The notes: generated from the letters alone by a model not told the origin. Counted from the stretch's first letter, positions 24,776 through 34,617 are shown. The stretch is DNA of 64,000 nucleotides from Bacillota bacterium (GCA_033549065.1 JAWSUE010000003.1:124001-188000), one strand, 5' to 3'. Translations and numbers: made by a program.

Positions 24776-25100
24776 TATATTAACCTCCTTTGCTATAAAC
24801 TGGATTCATTGCATCCTTCAACTTTTTTAATCGTAAGAAAATCAACCTTTCACTCTGCGTATAATAATTTATACCTTTTCTATAGGTTTAATTCCATTAC
24901 CCATAATTATTATAACACATATGATTACAATTTATGCAATAATTTTTCATAATATGGTAATAGTTATTCTTAATAACAACCACTACCATTATTAAGCAGA
25001 TTTACTCCTTCCCGATAATTGACTTCTAATCAAAAACCCTGATATTATCGAACTACCGGTACAGTTTGTTTTAAACTCTAAACATCAAGGAGCTGATTTT
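24776..25100. other. AT-rich intergenic region between divergent genes
   Basis: 325 bases, no supportable gene. It should hold the minus-strand promoter of the repeat-protein genes and, at its right end, the promoter of the sirtuin operon (25019-25048). Several short AT-rich repeats of A-T-A-A-T are present without clear dyad order. Confidence 0.6.
25019..25048 (+). promoter_or_regulatory. Promoter of the sirtuin-oxidase-permease operon
   Basis: TTGACT (25019-25024), 18 bases, TATTAT (25043-25048), 53 bases before the ATG at 25101. No operator-like palindrome is evident. Confidence 0.5.
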
Positions 25101-25859
25101 ATGGAACAGCTGATTAAAATGGTTAAAAAAATTGTCAGACTGATGCTCCAAAGCAGCTATACAGTTGTTTTAACCGGACCCGGAGTTTCAGAAGGCAGCA
25201 TTGCACTTGATCTGAACAACGCTGATGAAAGGATCTGGACCATGCTTGACCCCGATGAGTTCACCATCCAAAGGTATAAAGGAGATCCTTCCTCTTATTA
25301 TGATCTGGGGGCTCCTTTTTTCAGCACTCTTAACCAGATAAAGCCGGGAGAAGCACACGAGGCGCTGGCCTCTCTGGAAAAAGCAGGATTAATTAAAACA
25401 GTGATAACAGAAAATATTGACGGCCTGCATTTCTTGGCAGGATCCAAAAAGGTAATTGAAATTCACGGCACTTTAAGAAGCGCCAGCTGCGGGAAATGTG
25501 AAAGAAAAATCGCCCTTGAAGATCTTATCACCGATGCCGATCAAGAGTTATTCTCACCGGTATGCCCTGATTGTGGGGAACTGCTTAAACCTGACCTTAT
25601 ATTCGAAAGTGATCTTTCAAATACAGAATACACTAAAGCTCTGGAAGAAACGCGCCGGGCAGAGTTGATGATCATAATCGGTCCGGGCTCACAGTGGTCA
25701 CCAGATGACCAGCTATCCTGTGAATGCAAAAATATAGTGGTAATCAATGAAACACCTACTGTCTTTGATCGGAAAGCGGCAGTAGTCATTAATGATAACC
25801 CGGCAAAGGTTATTAACCTGCTCATGGAGGAACTGAAGAAGGAGAATCAAATAAAGTAA
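25101..25859 (+). CDS. Divergent SIR2-family (sirtuin-like) protein
   Basis: 252 residues with the sirtuin order of motifs: a Rossmann start at 22-40, T-E-N-I-D-G-L-H (103-110), E-I-H-G with the catalytic His (about 122), and zinc-ribbon cysteines 130, 133, 155 and 158. The NAD loop normally reads G-A-G-I-S-x-x-S-G-I-P-D-F-R; here it is G-P-G-V-S-E-G-S-I-A-L-D-L-N, losing the conserved P-D-F-R. The later G-T-S-L becomes G-P-G-S-Q-W. NAD-dependent deacylation is therefore uncertain; it may be an inactive or repurposed sirtuin. RBS AAGGAGC. It is followed after 20 bases by an oxidase gene. Confidence 0.75.
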   Translation: MEQLIKMVKKIVRLMLQSSYTVVLTGPGVSEGSIALDLNNADERIWTMLDPDEFTIQRYKGDPSSYYDLGAPFFSTLNQIKPGEAHEALASLEKAGLIKTVITENIDGLHFLAGSKKVIEIHGTLRSASCGKCERKIALEDLITDADQELFSPVCPDCGELLKPDLIFESDLSNTEYTKALEETRRAELMIIIGPGSQWSPDDQLSCECKNIVVINETPTVFDRKAAVVINDNPAKVINLLMEELKKENQIK

Positions 25860-25879
25860 CTTAGAAGGAGCCTGCATAA

Positions 25880-27235
25880 ATGTTTGACAAAGCAGCAGAA
25901 GAACTTAGAAAAATATTGCATTCAGATCAAATCGTGTCAACTGATAATTCTTTGATTATCAAACCAGGCTCGGCCGAGGACGTGTCGGCAGTATTAAAAG
26001 TAGCCAATCGAACCAAGACACCTGTCAGGCCAAAAGGTGGTGGTTCAGGTTGGTGGTCCAGCACCAAACCTCCTGAAAACGGCATACTATTACAGATGAC
26101 GGCTATGGATAAAATCATCAAGATAGATGAAGATTTGTTAACTGTCACTGCCCAGGCTGGCATTACCTATTCTGCACTGGAAAAAGCCCTTTCGGAAAAA
26201 GGTTTCCAGGTAAAAATCTTTCCGGAGAGCAGCAGAATGGCTACATTGGGCGGGCACATTCAAACCTGGGGAACCAGCCCTTATTCCAGCAGTTTTTATG
26301 AAGACCAGTCTACACAACTATTGGGATTGAAAGTCGTATTACCCACAGGGGAAATTATATCAACCGGGAGCGGTGCTGTACCCACATCACCGGGGCAATA
26401 TCACCGACGATTTTTCCCTGCCGACCTAACCGGTTTATTTACCGGCTCGGAAGGTGCTTTCGGAGTTATAACTGAAGTCACCCTGAAAATTCATCACAAT
26501 CCAGAATCTATTATCACCCGTGTAATCGGGTTTAGAGAAACAGATAAAGCAGTAAGTCTGATGACCCGCCTGCAGAATAGTCAAAGATCGGGAGAGATAT
26601 TGACCCTGGTTGAACAACGCTGGGTATCAAGGCAGGTTGTTATTGATGTTGTACCCCGGATGGCAGACAGATTACCTGAAAATATTAATATTTATTTGGT
26701 CGTCAGAACCGAGGGCAGTAAAAAAGATGCGGCTGAACATATGGAGCAGGTTTCCGAAGTTTGCAGAGAAGTCGGAGAACAAATGTTTCAAGAGGAAATC
26801 CCCGAGTGGTGGGAAGGAAAATATGATAAATCAGCAGCAGCCCTGGTTGGAAAAGGACCGAGGGTTATGATTGTAGCCATGACCCCCTTTAAACTTATTC
26901 CCCGTGTTTTGTCAATTATTGAACAATACAGTGCAGACTATAATCTTGACCTCAAGCTGTTCGGTTATCCCTTTGGCGGTCCCGTTTTTCTGGCTCACAC
27001 TGTTTTCCCCTGGGTTGCCGGCAAGCCGGAAACGAGGGAAACTGCCCAACATCAGGCAAGAACGGTAATGAAGGAACTGATCGAGATTGGCTGTGTACCT
27101 CACCGGGTGGGCAGTGACTTTCTGCCTGTTATCAACGATATGCTCGACCCAGAATACCGGCAATTCATCAGGAAACTGAAAGAAATGCTTGATCCAAATG
27201 GAATAATGAACCCCGGAGTAGTGGTTGAAAATTGA
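25880..27235 (+). CDS. FAD-linked oxidase, GlcD/D-lactate dehydrogenase type
   Basis: 451 residues. The FAD-binding (PCMH) domain has V-R-P-K-G-G-G-S-G-W-W and M-A-T-L-G-G-H-I-Q-T-W-G, then G-L-F-T-G-S-E-G-A-F-G-V-I-T-E-V. The C-terminal FAD-oxidase domain ends L-K-E-M-L-D-P-N-G-I-M-N-P-G-V. This is the glycolate/D-lactate oxidase superfamily. Substrate residues cannot be assigned. The electron acceptor would be a quinone or an ETF; no partner Fe-S subunit is adjacent. It lies between the sirtuin and an SLC13-type transporter, so uptake and oxidation of a 2-hydroxy acid is a reasonable guess. Confidence 0.82.
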   Translation: MFDKAAEELRKILHSDQIVSTDNSLIIKPGSAEDVSAVLKVANRTKTPVRPKGGGSGWWSSTKPPENGILLQMTAMDKIIKIDEDLLTVTAQAGITYSALEKALSEKGFQVKIFPESSRMATLGGHIQTWGTSPYSSSFYEDQSTQLLGLKVVLPTGEIISTGSGAVPTSPGQYHRRFFPADLTGLFTGSEGAFGVITEVTLKIHHNPESIITRVIGFRETDKAVSLMTRLQNSQRSGEILTLVEQRWVSRQVVIDVVPRMADRLPENINIYLVVRTEGSKKDAAEHMEQVSEVCREVGEQMFQEEIPEWWEGKYDKSAAALVGKGPRVMIVAMTPFKLIPRVLSIIEQYSADYNLDLKLFGYPFGGPVFLAHTVFPWVAGKPETRETAQHQARTVMKELIEIGCVPHRVGSDFLPVINDMLDPEYRQFIRKLKEMLDPNGIMNPGVVVEN

Positions 27236-27274
27236 TCTTGAATGTATTTGGGAAATATCCAGGGAGTCCAATTC

Positions 27275-29617
27275 ATGACTTTTGAAATTGCACTGACACT
27301 TGGCATATTGCTGTTTGCTGTAATCCTGTTTATAACTGAATTGATCAGGGTTGATCTGGTTGCCCTGCTTGTTCTGGTCCTCCTGGTTATTGTCGGTTTG
27401 GTCACTCCGGAAGAAGGAATATCGGGCTTTTCCAATCCCGCTGTCATAACTACATGGTCAGTATTTATCCTTTCCGCCGGTCTCACACGCACCGGAATTG
27501 CCGGGAAACTTTCCAGACAGGTTTTACGCCTGGCCGGTAAAGGTGAAAACCGTCTTCTTACAGTTCTGATGACCAGTACGGCTGCAATTTCAGCATTTGT
27601 GATCAATATCGGTGTTGTCGCCATGTTCATGCCGGTTACCCTTGATGTGGCCCGTAAAACCGGACGGCCTGCTTCTCGTCTACTTATGCCCATGGTCTTT
27701 GGAACAACTGTCGGAGGCATGATTGTTCTCATCGGTACTGCTTCTAACCTGGTTGTCGTTGACTTCTTAAGAGAAGCAGGACTTCGAACACCGGGTCTTT
27801 TTGAGTTCACCCCTGTTGGCATTGTTATTTTGATTGTTTCTATAATATACATGCTGTTGATCGGAAAGCGCCTGCTTCCGGAACGAAAATCACCATCGGT
27901 CGAAAGCATCAAACCCGGTATGGATTTCAAAAAGCATTATGAACTGGAAGAGAGACTGGCAACTATCATTATACCGGGAAACAACCCGCTTGCCGGCAAA
28001 AGCCTGGCTGAAAGCCGCTTTGGGAAGGCGCTCGGGCTGAATGTTCTTAGTGTTATGCGTAACGGAGGAGCACACCACATTCCTTCACCGGAGCTGATTC
28101 TTGAAGCAGGGGATCAACTTTTAGTACTGGGCAAACTAGATGTGCTGGATGAACTTTCAGGCAAACCGGTTATGCTGATTGATGATGATATACCCTCTGT
28201 TTCCTGCCTTTTGACAGAAAATATCAGCATGGCTGAGCTTGAAGTAACCGAAGAGTCCATTTTTAATAATAAAACTTTGGTTGAATTAAATGCCAGGCAA
28301 AGTCTCGGAGTCAACCTTCTCGCCTTGAGACGTAAAGAAAAAATCTACCGGACAAATTTACGTGATATCATCATCCAGGCCGGGGATCGACTGCTGCTGC
28401 GCGGTCCGATTCAAAACCTGAAAAAACTGCAGGAACAAGAAGGATTCTGCTTCATTCAGGATTGTGACACGGGAATGTTCAATCTTGATGAGCGATTACT
28501 ATATGTGCGCATTCCGGAAGGATCTTCTCTGGCCGGCAACTCTCTAAAAGATGTCCGCCTGGCAAAAGCTTACGGGATTTCTATTTTGAATATTATTCGC
28601 AACGGCCAGGAATATTATATGCCTGGTCCCGATGCCCTTTTGGAAGAAAATGATCTGTTGGTTGTTGAAGGACGGCCGGTTGATATCGAGGCATTGCGCG
28701 GGCATCAAACCCTGCAGATTAACCGTAATCCTTCTATCGATTTAAAAAACCTGGAAACAGATTCGCTAACAATTGTTGAAGTTATGTTATCGCCCCATAC
28801 CTCCCTAACGGGAAAAACGCTTAGACAGCTTAACTTCCGCGAAAAATTCGGTGTTTCCGTACTGGCAATCTGGAGGGGAGACAGGGCATTTCGGACAGGA
28901 CTCAATGATATAAAATTGCACCTTGGAGACACACTTCTATGTTACGGTAAGCGGGACAGGTTCGAGGTTCTGGCTCTTGAGAGAGATTTTATAGTCCTTA
29001 ATCTCGACTACCAGGAAAAACTAGTTGAAAGCAAGGCGCCGCTGGCTGGATTGATCATGGCCGGAGTTTTAGCTGTCACCCTGTTGAACTGGCTGCCCAT
29101 ATATATTGCCGCCATAGCAGGAGCGCTGCTGATGGTTATTACCCGCTGTCTGAGTATCGATGAGGCTTACCGATCAATTGAGTGGAAGGTTATATTCCTG
29201 ATTGCCGCTATGCTGCCCATGGGGCTGGCAATGCAAAAAACGGGTGCGGCCATGTTCATTGCAAACGCAGTTATCGAGGTAGTCGGTAATCATGGTCCAA
29301 CTGCTATACTGGCCGGATTAATGACTATGACGCTAATCATTAACCAGTTTATCCCGAGCGCCGTAAATGCAGTAGTAATGGCGCCAATCGCCATCGCAAC
29401 TGCTGCAGGGCTGGGAATCTCCCCTTATCCTTTTGTGATGGGCATTGCATATGCGGTTGCTTCAAGTTTTATGACCCCGGTTTCGCACCCTGTTAACCTG
29501 ATGATTATGAGCCCCGGTGGATACAGGTTCAGTGATTACATTAAAAACGGGCTGCCCTTTTCACTGATTGTCCTCGTTGTCAGTGTGCTGCTGCTGCCTC
29601 TGGTCTTCCCCTATTAA
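27275..29617 (+). CDS. SLC13/DASS-type permease with four RCK_C-like domains
   Basis: 780 residues. N-terminal TM helices (first about 190 residues) and C-terminal TM helices (about 590-780) belong to the SLC13/ArsB ion-transporter superfamily, with S-A-G-L-T-R-T-G and N-Q-F-I-P-S-A-V-N signatures. Between them lie four tandem TrkA-C/RCK_C-like units, each with a G-x-S/T-L-x-x-x-x-x-x-x-x-G-x-x-x-L-x-x-x-R pattern and a closing G-D-x-L. Two such units are common, four are fewer. These domains usually gate transport by ligand binding. ATG 27275 follows AGGGAG at 8 bases. Likely substrates are dicarboxylate or sulfate (inference). Confidence 0.8.
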   Translation: MTFEIALTLGILLFAVILFITELIRVDLVALLVLVLLVIVGLVTPEEGISGFSNPAVITTWSVFILSAGLTRTGIAGKLSRQVLRLAGKGENRLLTVLMTSTAAISAFVINIGVVAMFMPVTLDVARKTGRPASRLLMPMVFGTTVGGMIVLIGTASNLVVVDFLREAGLRTPGLFEFTPVGIVILIVSIIYMLLIGKRLLPERKSPSVESIKPGMDFKKHYELEERLATIIIPGNNPLAGKSLAESRFGKALGLNVLSVMRNGGAHHIPSPELILEAGDQLLVLGKLDVLDELSGKPVMLIDDDIPSVSCLLTENISMAELEVTEESIFNNKTLVELNARQSLGVNLLALRRKEKIYRTNLRDIIIQAGDRLLLRGPIQNLKKLQEQEGFCFIQDCDTGMFNLDERLLYVRIPEGSSLAGNSLKDVRLAKAYGISILNIIRNGQEYYMPGPDALLEENDLLVVEGRPVDIEALRGHQTLQINRNPSIDLKNLETDSLTIVEVMLSPHTSLTGKTLRQLNFREKFGVSVLAIWRGDRAFRTGLNDIKLHLGDTLLCYGKRDRFEVLALERDFIVLNLDYQEKLVESKAPLAGLIMAGVLAVTLLNWLPIYIAAIAGALLMVITRCLSIDEAYRSIEWKVIFLIAAMLPMGLAMQKTGAAMFIANAVIEVVGNHGPTAILAGLMTMTLIINQFIPSAVNAVVMAPIAIATAAGLGISPYPFVMGIAYAVASSFMTPVSHPVNLMIMSPGGYRFSDYIKNGLPFSLIVLVVSVLLLPLVFPY

Positions 29618-29625
29618 TAGTTCTG

Positions 29626-30225
29626 TTATTCCTTTTTCAGTGATATGAGACCGACAGTTTTCCCTTTATAATTCATAGTATTTCTTGACTCTGGCTCAAA
29701 TCCCAGTCTTTCATAAAAACTCTGAGCTTTTTCATTGTATATATTGACATCAAGGTATACCTTTTTATGTTTAGAAAACACCCATTCCATCATTTTTGAT
29801 CCGATTCCTTTCCCACGGTAGTCAGGGGCAACACACAGGCTGTTCACCATATATCCGTCATCATCAATTTCCTTCCAGGATATACCCGATAATCTCATAT
29901 AAGATGGAATTCTTATAAGAAAAGTTAAAAAGCCGAAAGCCTGGGCAAAGCACTTTCCTGACACCTGGTCAAGAGCTTTCTTCTCTTTGCCTTCAAAGCC
30001 GACGAGAACACCGACTACCTCCCCTTCATCTGTGACGGCACAATTTACATGTGGATAGGTGAAATAGTTGTATTCCATTTGCATCATCTTCTCTATCGCA
30101 TTAATCCCATTTTCTTTTTCTCCGTAAACAATAGTATTGAATTCCTGATCGGCAGAATAAATTAATGTGGCGACCAAACGGGCATCGTGCTTACCTTTTT
30201 CATACTTTTGCATATTAATTTTCAT
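29626..30225 (-). CDS. GNAT-family N-acetyltransferase
   Basis: 199 residues with the GNAT acetyl-CoA loop V-A-P-D-Y-R-G-K-G-I-G-S-K-M-M and the C-terminal N-E-K-A-Q-S-F-Y-E-R-L-G-F-E. The substrate is unknown. The promoter at 30276-30304 has ideal consensus boxes and two operator-like palindromes, so the gene is probably tightly controlled, perhaps by the TetR-family protein at 10716. RBS AAGGAGGAAAAAC before ATG 30225. Confidence 0.8.
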   Translation of the reverse strand: MKINMQKYEKGKHDARLVATLIYSADQEFNTIVYGEKENGINAIEKMMQMEYNYFTYPHVNCAVTDEGEVVGVLVGFEGKEKKALDQVSGKCFAQAFGFLTFLIRIPSYMRLSGISWKEIDDDGYMVNSLCVAPDYRGKGIGSKMMEWVFSKHKKVYLDVNIYNEKAQSFYERLGFEPESRNTMNYKGKTVGLISLKKE

Positions 30226-30262
30226 GTTTTTCCTCCTTGCCAGAGCTTATCAAATCAGTATT

Positions 30263-30304
30263 AATAACAACTGTTATTATATATAACACCCGTTATTTTG
30301 TCAA
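30263..30304 (-). promoter_or_regulatory. Consensus promoter with two ATAAC-N4-GTTAT palindromes
   Basis: On the minus strand TTGACA (30304-30299), 17 bases, TATAAT (30281-30276). One dyad, ATAAC-ACCC-GTTAT (30283-30296), fills the spacer; the other, AATAAC-AACT-GTTATT (30263-30278), overlaps the -10 box and the start site. Their centres are 19 bp apart. The same half-sites occur at 10673-10686. Confidence 0.75.
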
Positions 30305-30433
30305 GCCTCTTTGCTTTTTGCTTTCCAACTTATTGCATGATAACATATTGAATTGAGTAATCCTAAACGAGAATATATTTTATAATTAAACCTGTTTTAA
30401 AAATTAAGGTGCTGATAGGAGACAATTTCAGCA

Positions 30434-31906
30434 ATGAAAAAGATAAAATACGCAATTGTTATTTCAATTATTCTGATGGCTATATTAACAACTGCATCTC
30501 CTGTTTTCTCGAGTGAACTTGATTTTTCGATAATCGATAACTATATAGAACAAGAAATGAGGTTTTCCCGTATACCGGGACTTTCTCTCGGGATTGTAAA
30601 GAATGGTGAAATTGTTTACTTGCAGGGTTACGGCAGAACAGGAGATAAACAGCAGGTCACTCCCCAGACTCCCTTTGTCATTGGTTCAAACAGTAAATCT
30701 TTCACCGCCTTGGCAGCGATGCAGCTAGTTGAAGAAGGCAGGCTCGAGCTTGATAAGCCTGTCCGGAGTTACCTTCCCTGGTTTTCTATGAGCGGTGAAT
30801 TTGATTCTTCGGAGATTACCATCCGGCACCTGCTGGTACAAACCAGTGGAATATCCAATGCTGCCGGCAATACAAGGATTCTAGAAGATGATTCGAACAC
30901 TCTTGAGGAAGAGATCCGGGAACTAGAAAATGTTTCATTGGTTCACCGACCCGGTAAAGCCTACATTTATTCCAACGTTAATTATGATATCCTCGGCTTG
31001 ATAATCGATACCATCAGTAACCAGGGTTATGTCGATCATGTTAGGACCAGAATATTATCTCCCCTGGATATGCAGAATAGCTTTCTGACCAGAGAAGATG
31101 GAGAAAAAGCCGGCTTAACACCAGGGCACATAAAAGTGTTCGGTTTTCCCGTTTCCCCTGAACTTCAATACCTGAAAAATTCCCTTTCCTCCGGATTTAT
31201 TATCTCTTGTGCTGAAGATATGAGCCGTTACCTAGTGATGCATTTGGGAAATGGCCTCTACGAAGGCAATACTATAATTTCAGAGGAAGGTTTGGAAACA
31301 ATTTATCAACCGGGCGCCACTGAATCAGGTGACAGCGAATACGCCATGGGACTGATTGTTAGATCTGATGATAATTCGAGGTTAATCATGCATGATGGAG
31401 GAACACAGGGTTTTAATTCAGGGATGGTCTTTTCTCCCGAGGAACAATGGGGAGTTGTTGTTTTAACCAATATGACCAGCATGTTCGAAATGCCGGCCAT
31501 GTCGATCGCTTTGGGAGTGACAGAAATAGTTCGGGGCAATGAAACTCCGGCATTAAATCGTATTCAGGGGATAAGTTACCTGGTTGTTCTGGTTATAATA
31601 TTGGTGTTGTTAACACTAATCATAAGATCAATGATTCGCCTGCCAAAACGCTGGAGAAAAATCATAAGTGAAAACCGGCCTGCGGGATTCAAGCAAATAC
31701 TGCGCAAGGTGATCCTGCCTGTCATCCTTGAGCTAATCATTCCCTTTATTATATTTATTTTTATTCCTGTGAATGCGGGTTTTCCTGTTTGGAGGTTGCT
31801 TGCCCTGATGAACCCTGATATTGTATACGGACTGCTGATTTTATCCAGCCTGCTGATGATCAAGGCGCTGTGGAGAATTTATCTGGCCATAAGAATTTCT
31901 GGATAA
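30434..31906 (+). CDS. Serine beta-lactamase/D-alanyl carboxypeptidase-like protein with TM tail
   Basis: 490 residues: signal peptide (about 1-27), a class C beta-lactamase-like domain with S-x-x-K as S-N-S-K-S-F-T-A (about residue 87), Y-S-N for the second motif and H-D-G-G-T-Q for the third, then three C-terminal TM helices. Such ABH/PBP4*-like proteins act as peptidases or esterases outside the membrane; few are true beta-lactamases. The membrane tail resembles Bacillus FmtA/PbpE-type proteins. It stands alone, convergent with the PEP carboxykinase gene. RBS AGGAGA before ATG 30434. Confidence 0.82.
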   Translation: MKKIKYAIVISIILMAILTTASPVFSSELDFSIIDNYIEQEMRFSRIPGLSLGIVKNGEIVYLQGYGRTGDKQQVTPQTPFVIGSNSKSFTALAAMQLVEEGRLELDKPVRSYLPWFSMSGEFDSSEITIRHLLVQTSGISNAAGNTRILEDDSNTLEEEIRELENVSLVHRPGKAYIYSNVNYDILGLIIDTISNQGYVDHVRTRILSPLDMQNSFLTREDGEKAGLTPGHIKVFGFPVSPELQYLKNSLSSGFIISCAEDMSRYLVMHLGNGLYEGNTIISEEGLETIYQPGATESGDSEYAMGLIVRSDDNSRLIMHDGGTQGFNSGMVFSPEEQWGVVVLTNMTSMFEMPAMSIALGVTEIVRGNETPALNRIQGISYLVVLVIILVLLTLIIRSMIRLPKRWRKIISENRPAGFKQILRKVILPVILELIIPFIIFIFIPVNAGFPVWRLLALMNPDIVYGLLILSSLLMIKALWRIYLAIRISG

Positions 31907-31921
31907 AAGAAATGTTTATCT

Positions 31922-33697
31922 CTACAGAGATCTTAGTCTTCGATCCAGGGCAGAACATTCCTGCAATATTTCATCTGGCAGTTTAGAGCCAAACTGTTCG
32001 AAGAATTTACGATGTTCGTTTACTTCTGTCAACCATTTTTGTTGATCTATGCTGAAAAGTTCATTTAGATCCGAAGCACCCAAATCAAGGCCTTCCAGGT
32101 TGATATCATTTATCTCTGGTATGTAGCCCAGAGGAGTGTTGATAGCATCAATCTCACCTCTGGACCGGCGCAGTATCCAATCTAAAACCCTGAGATTTTC
32201 TCCAAACCCAGGCCAGATAAATTCTCCATCATTGCCTTTACGAAACCAGTTTACATGAAATATTTTTGGAGGTTTACTTATTATTTTACCCATTTCCAAC
32301 CAGTGACTGAAGTAATCTCCCATATGATACCCACAGAATGGGATCATAGCCATCGGATCATGCCTCAGTTTGCCGAGTTGGCCATATTGGGCTGCGGTCA
32401 GCTCCGACGACATGGTTGCCCCAATATAGACGCCGTGATTCCAGTTGAAAGCTTCAAAGACAAGGGGCACAGTGCTCGAACGGCGACCACCAAAAAGGAT
32501 AGCCGAGATCGGTACCCCCCGGGGATTGTCCCATTCAGGAGAAACTATAGGACATTGAGTTATCGGCGCGGTAAACCTGGAGTTTGGATGAGCACCCTTT
32601 ATCGGTTTCCCCTTTTCATCAACCATGCCGGGTTTCCAGCGGTTTCCCTTCCAATCTGTCCCTTCTGCTGGTGGCAAACCTTCACCCTGCTCCCACCAAA
32701 CATCACCATCATCGGTTAAAACCGTGTTTGTAAAAATCGTATTTTTGCGTATGGTGGCCAGCGCATTGGGGTTAGAATGAGCATTTGTCCCTGGAGCAAC
32801 CCCGAAGAAACCCCGTTCAGGATTGATCGCCCAAAGTCGACCATCCTCACAGAGCCTGATCCAGGCTATATCATCTCCAACAGTCCATATTTTGTAACCA
32901 CGGGAAAGAAAGGGCTCGGGGGGTATAAGCATTGCCAGGTTGGTTTTACCGCAGGCGCTGGGAAATGCAGCCGCAATATATTCAACCTTTCCGGAAGGAT
33001 CTTCAATGCCCATGATCAGCATATGTTCAGCCATCCATCCTTCGTTCAGTCCGAGATAGCTGGCGATTCGAAGACTCAGGCATTTTTTACCCAGTAAAAC
33101 ATTGCCGCCGTAACCGGAGCCAACACTCCAAATGGTGTTATCCTGTGGGAAGTGCAGAATCAGGCGTTTTTTTTCATCTAAATCCGCCTTGCTGTGCAGG
33201 CAGCGGGTAAACTTATCATCAGAACCCAACTGATCAAGGATCGCCTGCCCCACCCAGCAAACAATCATCATATTCAGCACTACATATATACTGTCTGTCA
33301 GCTCAATCCCAATTTTACTGAAAGATGAACCTACCGGACCCATGGAGAAAGGGATAACATACATAGTCCTTCCCTTCATTGACCCGTTAAAATATTCTCC
33401 AGCCAGCCGATATGCCTCCCGGGGTTCTATCCAGTTATTTGTAGGGCCTGCTTCTTCTTTTGTTGGTGTGCAGATATAGGTAAGCTGTTCAGTGCGGGCA
33501 ACATCATTTGTTGCAGTTCTGTGATAAAAGCATCCGGGTCTTTTATCAGGGTTCAGACGAATGATTTCCCCTGTCGATATAGCTTCTTCTTCAAGCGCTT
33601 CTTTCTGTTCCTTGCTTCCATCAATCCATACAATCTTGTCAGGTTTACAAAGTTCAGACATTTCATTTACCCAGGTTTGGAGTATCCGGTTTTTCAT
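31922..33697 (-). CDS. pckG: Phosphoenolpyruvate carboxykinase (GTP)
   Basis: 591 residues, GTP-type PEPCK. P-loop with the hyper-reactive Cys F-P-S-A-C-G-K-T-N (about residues 265-273), metal/oxaloacetate region T-V-G-D-D-I-A-W, and R-G-V-P-I-S-A-I-L-F-G-G-R-R. It interconverts oxaloacetate and PEP with GTP/GDP. In anaerobes it serves gluconeogenesis or energy-conserving CO2 fixation. Length and motifs are complete. The start is ATG 33697 behind a modest G-A-G-G site. Confidence 0.95.
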   Translation of the reverse strand: MKNRILQTWVNEMSELCKPDKIVWIDGSKEQKEALEEEAISTGEIIRLNPDKRPGCFYHRTATNDVARTEQLTYICTPTKEEAGPTNNWIEPREAYRLAGEYFNGSMKGRTMYVIPFSMGPVGSSFSKIGIELTDSIYVVLNMMIVCWVGQAILDQLGSDDKFTRCLHSKADLDEKKRLILHFPQDNTIWSVGSGYGGNVLLGKKCLSLRIASYLGLNEGWMAEHMLIMGIEDPSGKVEYIAAAFPSACGKTNLAMLIPPEPFLSRGYKIWTVGDDIAWIRLCEDGRLWAINPERGFFGVAPGTNAHSNPNALATIRKNTIFTNTVLTDDGDVWWEQGEGLPPAEGTDWKGNRWKPGMVDEKGKPIKGAHPNSRFTAPITQCPIVSPEWDNPRGVPISAILFGGRRSSTVPLVFEAFNWNHGVYIGATMSSELTAAQYGQLGKLRHDPMAMIPFCGYHMGDYFSHWLEMGKIISKPPKIFHVNWFRKGNDGEFIWPGFGENLRVLDWILRRSRGEIDAINTPLGYIPEINDINLEGLDLGASDLNELFSIDQQKWLTEVNEHRKFFEQFGSKLPDEILQECSALDRRLRSL

Positions 33698-33827
33698 TTA
33701 TATACCTCACATATCTGATTGTGATTGAATTTAGATTAATATCATGTGGTTTTAAAACCTCGTTGTTTACTATAATACAAACAAAAAAAGTTGTCGACTG
33801 TTATGGAGTAATCCAAACGGTCGCAAT

Positions 33828-34265
33828 TTAGCTTGATTCGATGATTATTCTTTCCAGTAACGAAAAGAACCTCTTATCATTATCCGGGGACCGTTTTTTG
33901 GGCCCCCTCGTTCTTCCTCCACCGCGTCGGAACCTGGCTTTAAGTTCCCGCTCTTCCAAAAGGAAATCCATATTTTCAGAAAGATATTCTCTACCGTCAG
34001 GGCTTAAACATCTGGCTTTCTTACCAATGACCATAGCTGCCAGACCCCAGTCCTGAGTCACAACTATATCGCCTCTTTCGGTAAGATTGATTACTTTAAT
34101 ATCCGCTTCCTGAGGATCGCTGCCAACTATTAAATGGTTGTCTGATTCAATATTATGGTTAAAGCTTGCTACAGTCCAAATCGGTATTTCATATTTATGT
34201 CCAAGCTGAAAGCATATCTGCAAAACATTTTTGGGGCAGGCATCAGCATCGACAATAATTTTCAT
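33828..34265 (-). CDS. YaiI/YqxD family protein (DUF188)
   Basis: About 145 residues of the YaiI/YqxD family: [11 protein letters not shown] at the start, D-N-H-L-I-V-G, and [12 protein letters not shown]. These belong to the PIN-like fold group; function is not settled. The C-terminal half is Arg-rich ([15 protein letters not shown]). ATG 34265 is the family start; an upstream in-frame GTG at 34280 is possible. No strong Shine-Dalgarno is seen. Confidence 0.82.
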   Translation of the reverse strand: MKIIVDADACPKNVLQICFQLGHKYEIPIWTVASFNHNIESDNHLIVGSDPQEADIKVINLTERGDIVVTQDWGLAAMVIGKKARCLSPDGREYLSENMDFLLEERELKARFRRGGGRTRGPKKRSPDNDKRFFSLLERIIIESS

Positions 34266-34362
34266 ACTTAAATCAGTCACTTTCAGTATTTCGCTTAATT
34301 TACGAAATAAGCTAAAGAGTTAAATTGATGATCTTTATCTTCAATAGTTCAATAGCTCACCG

Positions 34363-34617
34363 TTACTTTTTCATCGATGGCGGATGCTCCATATTCATAT
34401 AAACTCCGCCTTTTTCAAGTTCATCCAACATCTGATTGAGCCTTTCCATTTTTGTTTCCTGAAGCTTTGCATCATTAATCCAGCCAAGGTAATCATTTTG
34501 CTGGTACTCAGGCCGCTTCTTATATGCTTTCAGTAAACCCCTTCTTTTCAAAGCCTGCTTGACAAAACCAGGCATGGCCTGTTTCGGGCGCTTCAGATTT
34601 GAATAATCCTTTGCCAT
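34363..34617 (-). CDS. YdeI/OmpD-associated-type small protein
   Basis: 84 residues. The segment Q-N-D-Y-L-G-W-I-N-D-A-K-L-Q-E-T-K-M-E-R matches the C-terminal helical unit of the YdeI/OmpD-associated family (bacteriocin-protection type), here without the N-terminal domain. It may be a short stand-alone form or a truncated gene, but the GGGAGGAG site and ATG 34617 look intact. The function is not known. Confidence 0.6.
   Translation of the reverse strand: MAKDYSNLKRPKQAMPGFVKQALKRRGLLKAYKKRPEYQQNDYLGWINDAKLQETKMERLNQMLDELEKGGVYMNMEHPPSMKK

Noticed and set aside
30434-31906. Beta-lactam resistance gene controlled by the BlaI at 1318
   Set aside because: The gene is far away, lacks the TACTA/TAGTA dyad upstream, and its membrane tail suggests a peptidase/esterase.
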